Origin: an uncultured Prevotella sp.
GTDB lineage: Bacteria > Bacteroidota > Bacteroidia > Bacteroidales > Bacteroidaceae
Assembly: GCA_900318855.1 (NCBI GenBank)
Contig: ONMG01000111.1
Coordinates: 1 to 14,782 of the forward strand
Direction of reading: 5' to 3'
Length of the DNA stretch: 14,782 nt
The notes under the pieces were generated by a model. The model did no database searches. It saw only the letters and a list, made by a program, of their open reading frames with translations, and was not told where the DNA came from. A program made the position numbers and the translations under genes. This document shows, one piece after another, positions 1 through 6,778 of the stretch (the stretch's first letter is position 1; each line of letters begins with the position of its first letter).

Positions 1-24
1 CTCTACCAACTGAGCTATTGCCGC
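1..24 (-). tRNA. 5' end of a tRNA gene, cut by the window edge
   Basis: Read on the minus strand, this is a 7-nt acceptor strand GCGGCAA, then T8 A9, the D-stem GCTC and the D-loop AGTTGGTA, then GAG. That is the invariant 5' third of an elongator tRNA. The anticodon lies outside the window, so the amino acid is not known; a GCGG start is common in tRNA-Gly, but this is only a hint. A Bacteroidota-type promoter lies about 40 nt upstream. Confidence 0.82.
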
Positions 25-63
25 AATTCCTTTTGTTCAGGAGCATTTCCCTAAATGCGGTTG

Positions 64-94
64 CAAAGGTAAGGCTTTTTTTTTGTCCCCACAA
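64..94 (-). promoter_or_regulatory. Bacteroidota-type promoter for the tRNA
   Basis: On the minus strand, TACCTTTG (64-71) matches the Bacteroidota -7 element TAnnTTTG exactly. TTG (92-94) lies 20 nt upstream, the usual spacing for the -33 element. Transcription would start near 57, leaving a leader of about 33 nt before the tRNA. The promoter sits between the nspC stop and the tRNA, so the tRNA need not depend on nspC transcription. Confidence 0.7.
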
Positions 95-133
95 GCTTTA
101 AGGCACTTTTTTTCAAAAAAAATAGTTTCACGT

Positions 134-1297
134 CTAATCCATCCGGCTTTTATAGTCGTTATAACTATACTCCCGGAGCACCTCAAGTTCACCGTCGGCA
201 TGCGCTAAAGCTATGGCCGGATGCGAGATACCATTGAACATGGTGGTCTTCACCGTGGTGTAGTGGAGCATATCTTCAAAGATAACGTTCTCGCCCACCT
301 GCAGTTCATGGCCGAACTGCCAATAGCCCATAAAATCACCGCTCAGACAACTATTGCCTCCTAACCGATAGACATATGGGGCATCTAAGGACTCGCTGCC
401 GACGGCTTTGGCAAATCGTACCGCGGGTTGATAAGGCATCTCCAGGCAGTCGGGCATGTGGCAGGTGAAGCTCACGTCAAGGATAGCCGTTCGGATGCCA
501 TGGTTCTCCACAACATCCACCACTTGGGAGACCAGCGGTCCCGTCTGCCAACCGAAAGCGCTTCCGGGTTCCAGCACAACATGCAGCCAGGGATAGCGAC
601 TACGGAAGTCTTTTATAATATGTATAAGGAGCGCAACGTCGTAGTCGCGGCGCGTCATCAGATGGCCTCCGCCAAAGTTAATCCACTTGAGTTGCTTGAA
701 CCAAGGCGAGAATTTGGCTTCTATGTGAGTAAGGGTGCGCTGAAAGACATCGGCTCCGCTCTCGCAATGACAATGACAGTGGAAGCCCTCGATATCGGCG
801 GGCAGCTGAGCGGGAAGGTCGGCATCGAGGATGCCGAAGCGGGTGCCCGGAGCGCAGGGATTATACAGGTCGGTACCCACCTCACTGTATTCCGGATTCA
901 CACGGAGGCCAAAGCTCACTGAGGGATTAGCCTCTCGGGCCATCTCATGCAGACGGGCATACTGCGAGAGAGAGTTGAAGGTGAGATGACTGGAGCAACG
1001 GGCAATGTCGGGCATTTCCCAGGAAGTGTAAGCGGGCGAGAAGGTGTGAGCCTTACTGCCGAACTCCTCGGCTGCAAGCCTTGCCTCATAGAGCGAGCTG
1101 GCTGTGGCGGCTCCAACGTACTGGCGTATCAGCGGAAAGGTTTTCCACAAGACGTAGGCCTTGAAAGCCAGTATGATTTCGGCACCGCTGTCGTGGGCGA
1201 CGCTCCGAATCAATTCCAGATTACGACGCAACAGTCGCTCCTCAAGCACGTACATAGGGCGATGAAGCTCCTCAAAGGTGGTCAAATTTACTTTCAT
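134..1297 (-). CDS. nspC: carboxynorspermidine decarboxylase
   Basis: A 387-aa fold-type III PLP decarboxylase of the NspC/ornithine decarboxylase group. It removes CO2 from carboxyspermidine or carboxynorspermidine to give spermidine or norspermidine in the cytoplasm. This is the route used by many Bacteroidota and vibrios in place of S-adenosylmethionine-dependent spermidine synthase. Visible landmarks are the PLP lysine K46 in LAFKA, the strand HCHCHCESG at 173-181, the phosphate-binding glycine loop INFGGGH at 206-212, EPGSAF at 243-248 and the catalytic cysteine C317 in GGNSCLSGD. Length is close to the roughly 380 aa of Vibrio NspC, so it is probably complete. The start at 1297 is about 60 nt downstream of a -7-like element. 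Its usual partner, carboxyspermidine dehydrogenase, is not in the window, so the gene appears to stand alone. Confidence 0.95.
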   Translation of the reverse strand: MKVNLTTFEELHRPMYVLEERLLRRNLELIRSVAHDSGAEIILAFKAYVLWKTFPLIRQYVGAATASSLYEARLAAEEFGSKAHTFSPAYTSWEMPDIARCSSHLTFNSLSQYARLHEMAREANPSVSFGLRVNPEYSEVGTDLYNPCAPGTRFGILDADLPAQLPADIEGFHCHCHCESGADVFQRTLTHIEAKFSPWFKQLKWINFGGGHLMTRRDYDVALLIHIIKDFRSRYPWLHVVLEPGSAFGWQTGPLVSQVVDVVENHGIRTAILDVSFTCHMPDCLEMPYQPAVRFAKAVGSESLDAPYVYRLGGNSCLSGDFMGYWQFGHELQVGENVIFEDMLHYTTVKTTMFNGISHPAIALAHADGELEVLREYSYNDYKSRMD

Positions 1298-1356
1298 AGG
1301 GTTTCTGCATCAATAAGAGTAGAGGGTGACAGATTGAAGTGGTCACCGACATTTGG

Positions 1357-1364
1357 CAAAGTTA
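1357..1364 (-). promoter_or_regulatory. probable -7 element for nspC
   Basis: TAACTTTG on the minus strand matches TAnnTTTG. No convincing TTTG/TTG was found at the usual 19-21 nt further upstream, so this is a half match. Its location fits a transcript with a leader of about 50 nt for nspC. Confidence 0.45.
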
Positions 1365-1810
1365 GCAAAATTCGGGTAATCAACCTAAAGAAAGGTCCAA
1401 GAAAATCACCAGTTCCGTCTTCATGGACTCTTCCTCGCGCTCTTCCATCTTCATAATTAGCATCGGCTACCTACATACTGGAATCTTCAAGATGTAGTGC
1501 ATTTCCGATGGACAAACATCTGTTTGACCTTTTATATGTCAGCTACTTGGGCGTTGGAATCTGCAATGCTCACGGGCATCAAAGCGCTGAAATCAACCCA
1601 TCATCCACACACATTCTCCTCTGAGCCTATTTATCTTACAGCTGCGAGGTGACCCGATGGGACACACAGTATCTATGCGCATGAAATCCCCCGCTGCTGA
1701 CTCCTTTCACTGATGCCTACAACCTTTATGACAAGGAACACAGAATTACAAAAATTGCAGACCTTGGATTATTTTTCCTCAAACATGTCCCATATAAGAA
1801 GAATTATACC
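1365..1810. other. intergenic stretch with no recognised gene
   Basis: About 450 bp between the divergent nspC and LTA-synthase-like genes, beyond their promoters. Both strands are broken by frequent stops. The longest pieces are a 27-codon minus-strand frame (1380-1463) and a minus-strand frame of 23 codons with a protein-like composition (1532-1600, stop at 1532, containing LMPVSIADSNAQVADI). Neither is recognised. An imperfect palindrome, GTGACCC-GAT-GGGACAC, lies at 1649-1665. The stretch could be a decayed gene or simply a long regulatory spacer. Confidence 0.5.
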
Positions 1811-1818
1811 TACCTTTG
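1811..1818 (+). promoter_or_regulatory. -7 element of the promoter for the LTA-synthase-like gene
   Basis: TACCTTTG, followed by C, is an exact TAnnTTTG match 24 nt before the ATG at 1843. The leader would be short (about 18 nt) and A-rich. The -33 position holds only a weak match. Confidence 0.6.
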
Positions 1819-1842
1819 CACCCGAATTATCAATAACATGCA

Positions 1843-3939
1843 ATGAATACCTTTAAAAGCAATAACGCCCGTCGGCGTAACCCCGTCTATCTCATTGGCA
1901 GAGCATTCTTCCGCCTCTATATCCTTGTTGGCTTCCTGTTGCGTATCGTCCTGATGTTCAGTGGCACCGATGACGAAGGCCTTCGCTTCCTTGATGTCGT
2001 AAGAGTTCTTTTTGTTGGAGTCTTCGCAGATGCGGGCATGGCCATCATGCTCACGCTTCCACTGCTGATACTCTATTTTGGTCTCAACGAGTGGAAATAT
2101 TCACGTTTCGGAGGTCCTCTACTTGATATTCTCTTGGCTATAGCCTTCCTCTATTCGCTGTGGCCGGGCTCCTTGTTCCATCAGTATGGCAGTGTAGTAC
2201 CGCTCATCGCGTCCTGCTTTCTCGGCTGGAAGCTGCTGAGCTTCTCGCTCCGCTTCTTCATTCCCCGTCTGCGTGCGCTCTGGCAACGTTGCTCGCTCTA
2301 TTTTGTATGGGGCGTATACGTTTTCCTCTTTCTCATCATCACTACAGGCGAGTTCTTCTTCTGGCAGGAGTTTGGGGTGAGATATAATTTCATTGCCGTC
2401 GACTACCTTGTCTATACAAACGAGGTAATAGGCAACATTCTCGAGTCGTATGCCATCGTACCCCTGACAGTCGTCCTGCTGCTTCTCACGGTTGGCATCA
2501 TCGTGTGGCAGTCGCGGCGCAACCGGTTCTTCAACCGTCCGCCCTACTACCCGCGGCTGCTCTTTATCCAGATTGCCATCTACGCCGGACTTTTCGCCGG
2601 TGCCTACGCCCTTTCGGCCGGCATCTTCCACCTGGGCAGCAAGAATCAATATGTCACTCAGCTGGAACAGAACGGGGCTTACGACTTCCTCTATGCCTTC
2701 ACCCACAACAAACTCGATTACCGCCGCTTCTATAAGCTTCTGCCCGAAACGAAAGCCATCGCCGACTACCGCCGACTGGCTGGCCTGGGCAACGACGGCT
2801 ACAAGGTGATAGCAACAGCCGACTCCACCATTGGGCCACAGAAACGCAACATCGTTCTCATCACTGTGGAGAGTCTCAGTGCCAGCTATCTTTCGCGCTA
2901 TGGCAACACGGAAGGACTCACGCCTCAGCTTGACCAGCTGACTAAGAAGGGGCTTGTCTTCGACTCACTCTTTGCCTGCGGCAACCGCACGGTGCGCGGC
3001 CTGGAGGCGCTCTCACTCTGTGTGCCGCCCAGCGCTGGCGAGAGCATCATCAAGCAGGAAGACAACCGGATGGGCGACCTGTCAGTGGGGAGGGTGCTCA
3101 ACGCCTTGGGCTATCACTCCCAGTTCCTGTATGGCGGAGCCAGCTATTTCGACAACATGAAGGACTTCTTCTCACACAACGGCTACGAGGTAATCGACCG
3201 CTCGGATATCCCCGACAGCAAGATAACCTTCAGCAACGTGTGGGGCGTTTGTGATGAGGACATCTTCAACAAGGCCCTCACCACTTTCGATGCCGATGCC
3301 AGTGCTGGGCGACCCTTCTTCGCACAGATTATGACCACCAGCAACCATCGGCCGTTCACTTATCCTTCCGGACGCATCAAGTATAAGGGTAAGGTCCAAT
3401 CGCGCGAGGCAGCAGTGAAGTACACCGACTATGCCATTGGCAAGTTCATCAACGACGCCAAGCGTCACAAATGGTTTGCCAACACGGTGTTCATCGTCAT
3501 CGCTGACCACTGCGCCTCAAGTGCCGGGAAGACGTCGCTGCCGCTCGAGAGATACCATATTCCCTGCATCGTCTATGCTCCGTCGTTTGTGAAGCCCTGT
3601 ATATATAATAAGGTATGCTCGCAAATCGACGTCATGCCGACTGTGATGTCTCTCCTCGGGTTACGCCCCCGCGTGCGCTTTGCGGGCGAGAATGTGCTTT
3701 CGGCCTCCTATCGGCCCCGTGCTTTCATGGCCACCTACCAAGACTTGGGACGGTTGAGTGACAACACGCTCACCGTACTGTCTCCGGGCCGCAAGGTCAC
3801 CCAGTACTCCGTCAAGCCTCAGCCCGACGGCTCGTTCCTCCAGACTCCTCTGAACACCCGGAAGAACCGCCTCATAGAGGAGACTCAGGCCTGCTATCAG
3901 TATGTGAACCTCTACTTACCGCGCAAGGGAGCAGAATGA
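1843..3939 (+). CDS. LTA synthase family membrane sulfatase/phosphotransferase
   Basis: A 698-aa inner-membrane protein with the LtaS plan. The N-terminal half has about five hydrophobic segments (roughly 22-40, 50-80, 93-110, 152-172, 203-222, plus one near 240-262). The C-terminal half is a periplasmic alkaline-phosphatase/sulfatase-fold domain beginning at NIVLITVESLS. Probable metal and catalytic residues are E343 in VESLS, nucleophile T383 in GNRTVRG, H502 in TSNHRPF, and D555-H556 in IADHCAS. The family transfers phosphoglycerol or phosphoethanolamine groups from lipids to envelope polymers or lipids. Gram-negative members have no proven common substrate, so the acceptor here is unknown. 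It is monocistronic, with its own promoter, and is convergent with the TlpA-like gene. It is slightly longer than Firmicutes LtaS (about 650 aa). Confidence 0.88.
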   Translation: MNTFKSNNARRRNPVYLIGRAFFRLYILVGFLLRIVLMFSGTDDEGLRFLDVVRVLFVGVFADAGMAIMLTLPLLILYFGLNEWKYSRFGGPLLDILLAIAFLYSLWPGSLFHQYGSVVPLIASCFLGWKLLSFSLRFFIPRLRALWQRCSLYFVWGVYVFLFLIITTGEFFFWQEFGVRYNFIAVDYLVYTNEVIGNILESYAIVPLTVVLLLLTVGIIVWQSRRNRFFNRPPYYPRLLFIQIAIYAGLFAGAYALSAGIFHLGSKNQYVTQLEQNGAYDFLYAFTHNKLDYRRFYKLLPETKAIADYRRLAGLGNDGYKVIATADSTIGPQKRNIVLITVESLSASYLSRYGNTEGLTPQLDQLTKKGLVFDSLFACGNRTVRGLEALSLCVPPSAGESIIKQEDNRMGDLSVGRVLNALGYHSQFLYGGASYFDNMKDFFSHNGYEVIDRSDIPDSKITFSNVWGVCDEDIFNKALTTFDADASAGRPFFAQIMTTSNHRPFTYPSGRIKYKGKVQSREAAVKYTDYAIGKFINDAKRHKWFANTVFIVIADHCASSAGKTSLPLERYHIPCIVYAPSFVKPCIYNKVCSQIDVMPTVMSLLGLRPRVRFAGENVLSASYRPRAFMATYQDLGRLSDNTLTVLSPGRKVTQYSVKPQPDGSFLQTPLNTRKNRLIEETQACYQYVNLYLPRKGAE

Positions 3940-3979
3940 TTCACAGGCTGATGCTTCATTCTTAATTTTGCGGCCTGAC

Positions 3980-4035
3980 AAACGATCGTTCGCTGCGTAG
4001 CTTCTTATCATTTGCTGCTTAGCGAACGATCGTTT
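3980..4035. repeat. perfect 15-bp inverted repeat with a 26-nt loop
   Basis: The left arm AAACGATCGTTCGCT (3980-3994) and right arm AGCGAACGATCGTTT (4021-4035) are exact reverse complements. Each arm also contains the self-palindrome AACGATCGTT. It begins 41 bp after the LTA-synthase-like stop. It could be a bidirectional terminator, although only 4 T's end the plus-strand arm and the loop is long. It could instead be paired protein-binding sites or the ends of a lost element. Confidence 0.85.
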
Positions 4036-4322
4036 TCTATAGCATTACAATATAAATACCGCAGCTTTTGCCCCGCGAGAACGCCACTTCTACCCCATGA
4101 GGACCATAGTATTTGCCCCCTAAGGTCGTCCCTCAAAGCCAACAGCAAGGGCAGCCCCGGTGTCCGTCCGCAAGCTGCTGTCTGTGCTTGGACAAGGATT
4201 AACACCCCTCAGGAATTGTTTCTCCATAAAAAAAGTCTGTGGGTGGAGCTACGAAGGCTTATGCACACAGAATGCTCGTCTGCCCCCTATAGGGCAAACG
4301 GATTCCTACCAATCAGATGTTC

Positions 4323-4356
4323 AAACGGCCGTCAGCCAATTGGACGACGACCGTTT
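4323..4356 (-). terminator. imperfect 34-bp palindrome, possible terminator of the thiE-like/prs/TlpA-like group
   Basis: It is centred on CCAATTGG (4336-4343), with outer arms AAACGG (4323-4328) and CCGTTT (4351-4356) and an inner CGTC/GACG match. It begins 28 bp beyond the TlpA-like stop on the minus strand, where a terminator would be expected. No T-run follows on the minus strand, so intrinsic termination is uncertain; it could be an operator or an RNA-end hairpin. Confidence 0.4.
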
Positions 4357-4383
4357 AGCCATGGGAAAACGCGCACAGTAAAG

Positions 4384-4932
4384 TTAATCGTTGAAATAGC
4401 GCTTCACATAATCACGAAGGGCCTCGCCTCGCAAACCCGTTTCCAGAATCTCGCCCTGTCGGTTCACTACAATGGTATAAGGTATCGACTCTATGCCAAA
4501 GAGCTGAGCCGCCCTATTGTCCCATCCATTCAAGTCGCTGACCTGGGTCCAGTTCATATGCATACTGTTGACAGCCGACTTCCAAGCCTGCTCGTCCTCA
4601 TCGAGCGAGATACCGATAATGCCCAAGCCCTTGGCATGATAATCCTTATACAACTCCACCATCAGCGGCATCTCCGCACGGCAGGGGCCACACCAACTGG
4701 CCCAAAAATCGAGGATGGTGAGCTGATGCTGGGCCACTTCGGCGCGTGCGCTCATCTCAGAACCTCCGATGAGCGTCATCTTGAAATCAGGCAGCATGAG
4801 AGTGGAGTCCTCTCTCACCTGCTCTGATTTCTGCGGAGTTACAGGAGACTGCCTCTGCTTGCAGCCTGCGGTCATGATGCCGAGTGCCACAAGCAGAGCC
4901 ATACCCCAAAGTCTGAAATATTGATGGTGCAT
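4384..4932 (-). CDS. TlpA-like thioredoxin-fold lipoprotein
   Basis: 182 aa from the preferred start. The frame is open up to 5001, but that would overlap the prs coding end by 62 nt. The ATG at 4930-4932 is 7 nt after the prs stop and begins a lipoprotein signal peptide (hydrophobic core, lipobox ending MTAGC, lipidated Cys at residue 24). The mature part is a TlpA/ResA-type thioredoxin domain: WASWCGPC with the redox pair C81/C84, and a cis-proline in SIPYTIVV. Such proteins reduce or oxidise disulfides in exported proteins, facing the periplasm from a lipid anchor. The client is unknown. It is the third gene of a probable thiE-like/prs/TlpA-like transcript. Confidence 0.88.
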   Translation of the reverse strand: MHHQYFRLWGMALLVALGIMTAGCKQRQSPVTPQKSEQVREDSTLMLPDFKMTLIGGSEMSARAEVAQHQLTILDFWASWCGPCRAEMPLMVELYKDYHAKGLGIIGISLDEDEQAWKSAVNSMHMNWTQVSDLNGWDNRAAQLFGIESIPYTIVVNRQGEILETGLRGEALRDYVKRYFND

Positions 4933-4939
4933 CAGTCTG

Positions 4940-5878
4940 TCAGACAATGTACTGTGAAGAGATGCTCTCATTATTGATGACTCGCCGGATGGTCTCGGCA
5001 AACATGTCGGCCACAGAGAGCTGCTTCACCTTGTCGCACCGCTTCGTGTAGGGAATAGAGTCGGTGAACACAATCTCCTGCAAGGCTGAGTTCTGTACGC
5101 GCTCCGAAGCCGGTCCACTCATCACACAGTGCGAGGCTACAGCTCTCACGCTGGCGGCACCGGCCTGCATCATGATGTCGGCAGCCTTGGTGATGGTGCC
5201 TGCCGTGTCGACCATATCGTCGACGAGCACGACGTTCTTGTCCTTCACGTCGCCGATAATCTGAATGCTCTCCACCACATTGGCGCGAGCGCGGGTCTTA
5301 TTGCAGAGCACCAGCGGGCAACCCAGATACTTGGCATAGGTGCTGGCACGCTTGCTGCCACCCACGTCGGGCGATGCAATGACGAGATTCTTCAGGCGCA
5401 GACTCTGCACATAGGGCAGCAGTACGCCGGAGGCATAAAGATGGTCGACCGGCACATTGAAGAAGCCCTGAATCTGATCGGCATGAAGGTCCATGGTGAT
5501 AAGGCGGTCGATGCCGGCACAGCTCAGCATGTCGGCCACAAGCTTTGCACCGATGCTCACACGTGGTTTGTCCTTGCGATCCTGACGAGCCCATCCGAAA
5601 TAGGGCATCACCGCGATGATGTGCTTGGCCGATGCCCGCTTGGCAGCGTCAATCATCAGCAGCAGCTCCATCAGATTGTCGGAATTGGGGAAGGTGCTCT
5701 GCACGAGGAATACGTCGCGACCACGAATCGACTCCTCGTAGGAGACTACAAACTCGCCATCGGAGAAACGTGTCACAAGGAGATTTCCCAACGGACAGTC
5801 CAGACTGGCACAGATCTTCTCTGCCAGATATCTCGTGCTTGTGCCCGAGAATACAAGAAAAGAGTTCTTTTCACTCAT
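4940..5878 (-). CDS. prs: ribose-phosphate pyrophosphokinase (PRPP synthetase)
   Basis: 312 aa, full length for class I PRPP synthetases (about 310-320). It makes 5-phosphoribosyl-1-pyrophosphate from ribose 5-phosphate and ATP for nucleotide, histidine and NAD synthesis in the cytoplasm. Motifs are FSDGE at 38-42, YFGWARQDRK at 93-102 (ATP site and flexible loop), MDLHADQIQGFF at 129-140 with metal-linked D130 and H132, and the PRPP/ribose-5-phosphate loop DDMVDTAGT at 220-228. The start at 5878 is 40 nt downstream of the thiE-like stop. No exact TAnnTTTG lies in that gap (a TATATTTA is close), so it is probably read with the thiE-like gene. Confidence 0.97.
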   Translation of the reverse strand: MSEKNSFLVFSGTSTRYLAEKICASLDCPLGNLLVTRFSDGEFVVSYEESIRGRDVFLVQSTFPNSDNLMELLLMIDAAKRASAKHIIAVMPYFGWARQDRKDKPRVSIGAKLVADMLSCAGIDRLITMDLHADQIQGFFNVPVDHLYASGVLLPYVQSLRLKNLVIASPDVGGSKRASTYAKYLGCPLVLCNKTRARANVVESIQIIGDVKDKNVVLVDDMVDTAGTITKAADIMMQAGAASVRAVASHCVMSGPASERVQNSALQEIVFTDSIPYTKRCDKVKQLSVADMFAETIRRVINNESISSQYIV

Positions 5879-5918
5879 TGTGTTAGTGTGTTAAATATAA
5901 AGTGTGGTTTTGTCGTCA

Positions 5919-6527
5919 TCAGTCGACTGCTTTACGCAGACGTTCGAAGTGGGTGATGATATCCTTGAAATCGGACTGCGAGTGGATGTCGAAGCGCTTC
6001 CACAAATCGCCACATATCACCACGCCACCAAAGCCGAGGTCACGGGCCATGCGCACATGATCGAGACTCATTCCACCCAGTGCATAGACATGCCTGTCGA
6101 TAAGTCCGCGACGTGATGCAGCCTCAAGTTCAGCCATATTGAAATTGGCTTTCTCTCCCTTCATCTCTATGCAGTCGAACAGATTGCCGAGGAAGACGTA
6201 GTTCGACTTCCGCTTCATCTCCTTGAGCAGACTGAGGTCACGGCAAGTGCGCCCCACCCGCCCCCGGTAACCGCCGGGTGGCGCAGCGGTGGCATCGTCG
6301 AGATGAATGCCTTCCAGGCCATATTCGCTCTTGAGGTAGAAATGCTCGTGTACAGTGATTCGCTTATAGTATTCATCGGGCAACAATGAGAGCAAACGCT
6401 CGGCGTAGAGCGGTGATGAGCCGGGCTTGAAGAGATGCAGACTATCCATGCCTTCGTCGAAAAGCGTGGCCAATATCTTGTCCTCCTCCACAAAGAACGT
6501 GGGCTTACTCATTATCACTAACTTCAT
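5919..6527 (-). CDS. thiamine phosphate synthase / TenI-like TIM-barrel protein
   Basis: About 202 aa from the chosen start. The open frame extends to 6578, but that start would lie inside the promoter's -33 element; the ATG at 6525-6527 begins MKLVIMSKP, 20 nt after the -7 box. Family features include the substrate strand LHLFKPG, GLEGIHLDD, and the C-terminal phosphate-binding strands YALGGMS and GFGGVVICGDLW. ThiE joins the thiamine pyrimidine and thiazole phosphates; the related TenI is a thiazole tautomerase. Some expected ThiE residues look changed: the usual LxLRxK is LHLFK, and the pyrophosphate loop region reads GNLFDCIEMKGEK with no clear T-x-T-K. It may therefore be a diverged paralogue. 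It heads the probable operon with prs. Confidence 0.75.
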   Translation of the reverse strand: MKLVIMSKPTFFVEEDKILATLFDEGMDSLHLFKPGSSPLYAERLLSLLPDEYYKRITVHEHFYLKSEYGLEGIHLDDATAAPPGGYRGRVGRTCRDLSLLKEMKRKSNYVFLGNLFDCIEMKGEKANFNMAELEAASRRGLIDRHVYALGGMSLDHVRMARDLGFGGVVICGDLWKRFDIHSQSDFKDIITHFERLRKAVD

Positions 6528-6547
6528 TGTGCTTAGCTTTAACAGTG

Positions 6548-6578
6548 CAAATGTAGTCAAATTCCACCAAACAAGCAA
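6548..6578 (-). promoter_or_regulatory. promoter of the thiE-like/prs/TlpA-like operon
   Basis: On the minus strand, TACATTTG (6548-6555) fits TAnnTTTG, with TTG (6576-6578) 20 nt upstream. Transcription would begin near 6541, only about 14 nt before the ATG at 6527. This placement rules out the longer N-terminal extension of the thiE-like frame. Confidence 0.7.
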
Positions 6579-6722
6579 TAATATCTTCCCTTATTTGATT
6601 GTACCCCCTAAAATTACCGCCCAAAGGGGGAATACTCCCGACCTTATATTACGAAGCCATTAAATTATGACCTATTTGGCAAAAAACATATTGCTTAAAG
6701 GGATTATATTGAAAAGTTTTCA

Positions 6723-6730
6723 TACCTTTG
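6723..6730 (+). promoter_or_regulatory. -7 element of the promoter for the PAP2 gene
   Basis: TACCTTTG followed by C is an exact -7 match. No TTG was found at the standard spacing. The leader would be about 40 nt, to the ATG at 6779. Confidence 0.55.
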
Positions 6731-6778
6731 CACCTATACTTGAAATAAAGGACACTTCAAAAGACCTAAAGAACACTT

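Larger units (their letters stand above)
3940..4383. other. convergent intergenic region with two inverted repeats and no recognised gene
   Basis: 444 bp between the stops of the LTA-synthase-like gene and the TlpA-like gene. It holds the perfect inverted repeat at 3980-4035 and the imperfect palindrome at 4323-4356, listed separately. A short hairpin, TGCCC-CCTATA-GGGCA, lies at 4281-4296. No reading frame of recognisable family is present; the open frames here are short and start with GTG or run into the neighbouring gene antisense. Confidence 0.55.

Noticed and set aside
947..1456. Long plus-strand open frame opposite nspC
   Set aside because: Antisense to a confidently identified gene, with no family features; a shadow of nspC codon use.
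1380..1463. 27-codon minus-strand frame just upstream of the nspC -7 element
   Set aside because: Too short, no homology recognised, and a highly charged low-complexity composition; no evidence of a start signal.
4008..4205. 65-codon minus-strand frame starting with GTG in the convergent gap
   Set aside because: No recognisable family, no promoter, and it runs through the inverted-repeat arm; likely chance.
3940..4383. Possible insertion-sequence remnant based on the inverted repeats
   Set aside because: No transposase fragment, no target-site duplication seen, and the arms are close together rather than flanking a gene.
4012..4827. 271-codon plus-strand frame across the gap and antisense to the TlpA-like gene
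   Set aside because: Most of it is antisense to a clear thioredoxin-fold gene; composition is not protein-like.
4933..5001. Upstream extension of the TlpA-like protein
   Set aside because: It would overlap the prs end and push the lipoprotein signal inward; the ATG at 4932 gives a standard lipobox distance.
6604..6630. CCCCCT / AGGGGG inverted pair between the thiE-like and PAP2 promoters
   Set aside because: Only 6-bp arms with a 15-nt loop; too weak to claim as an operator or hairpin without conservation data.
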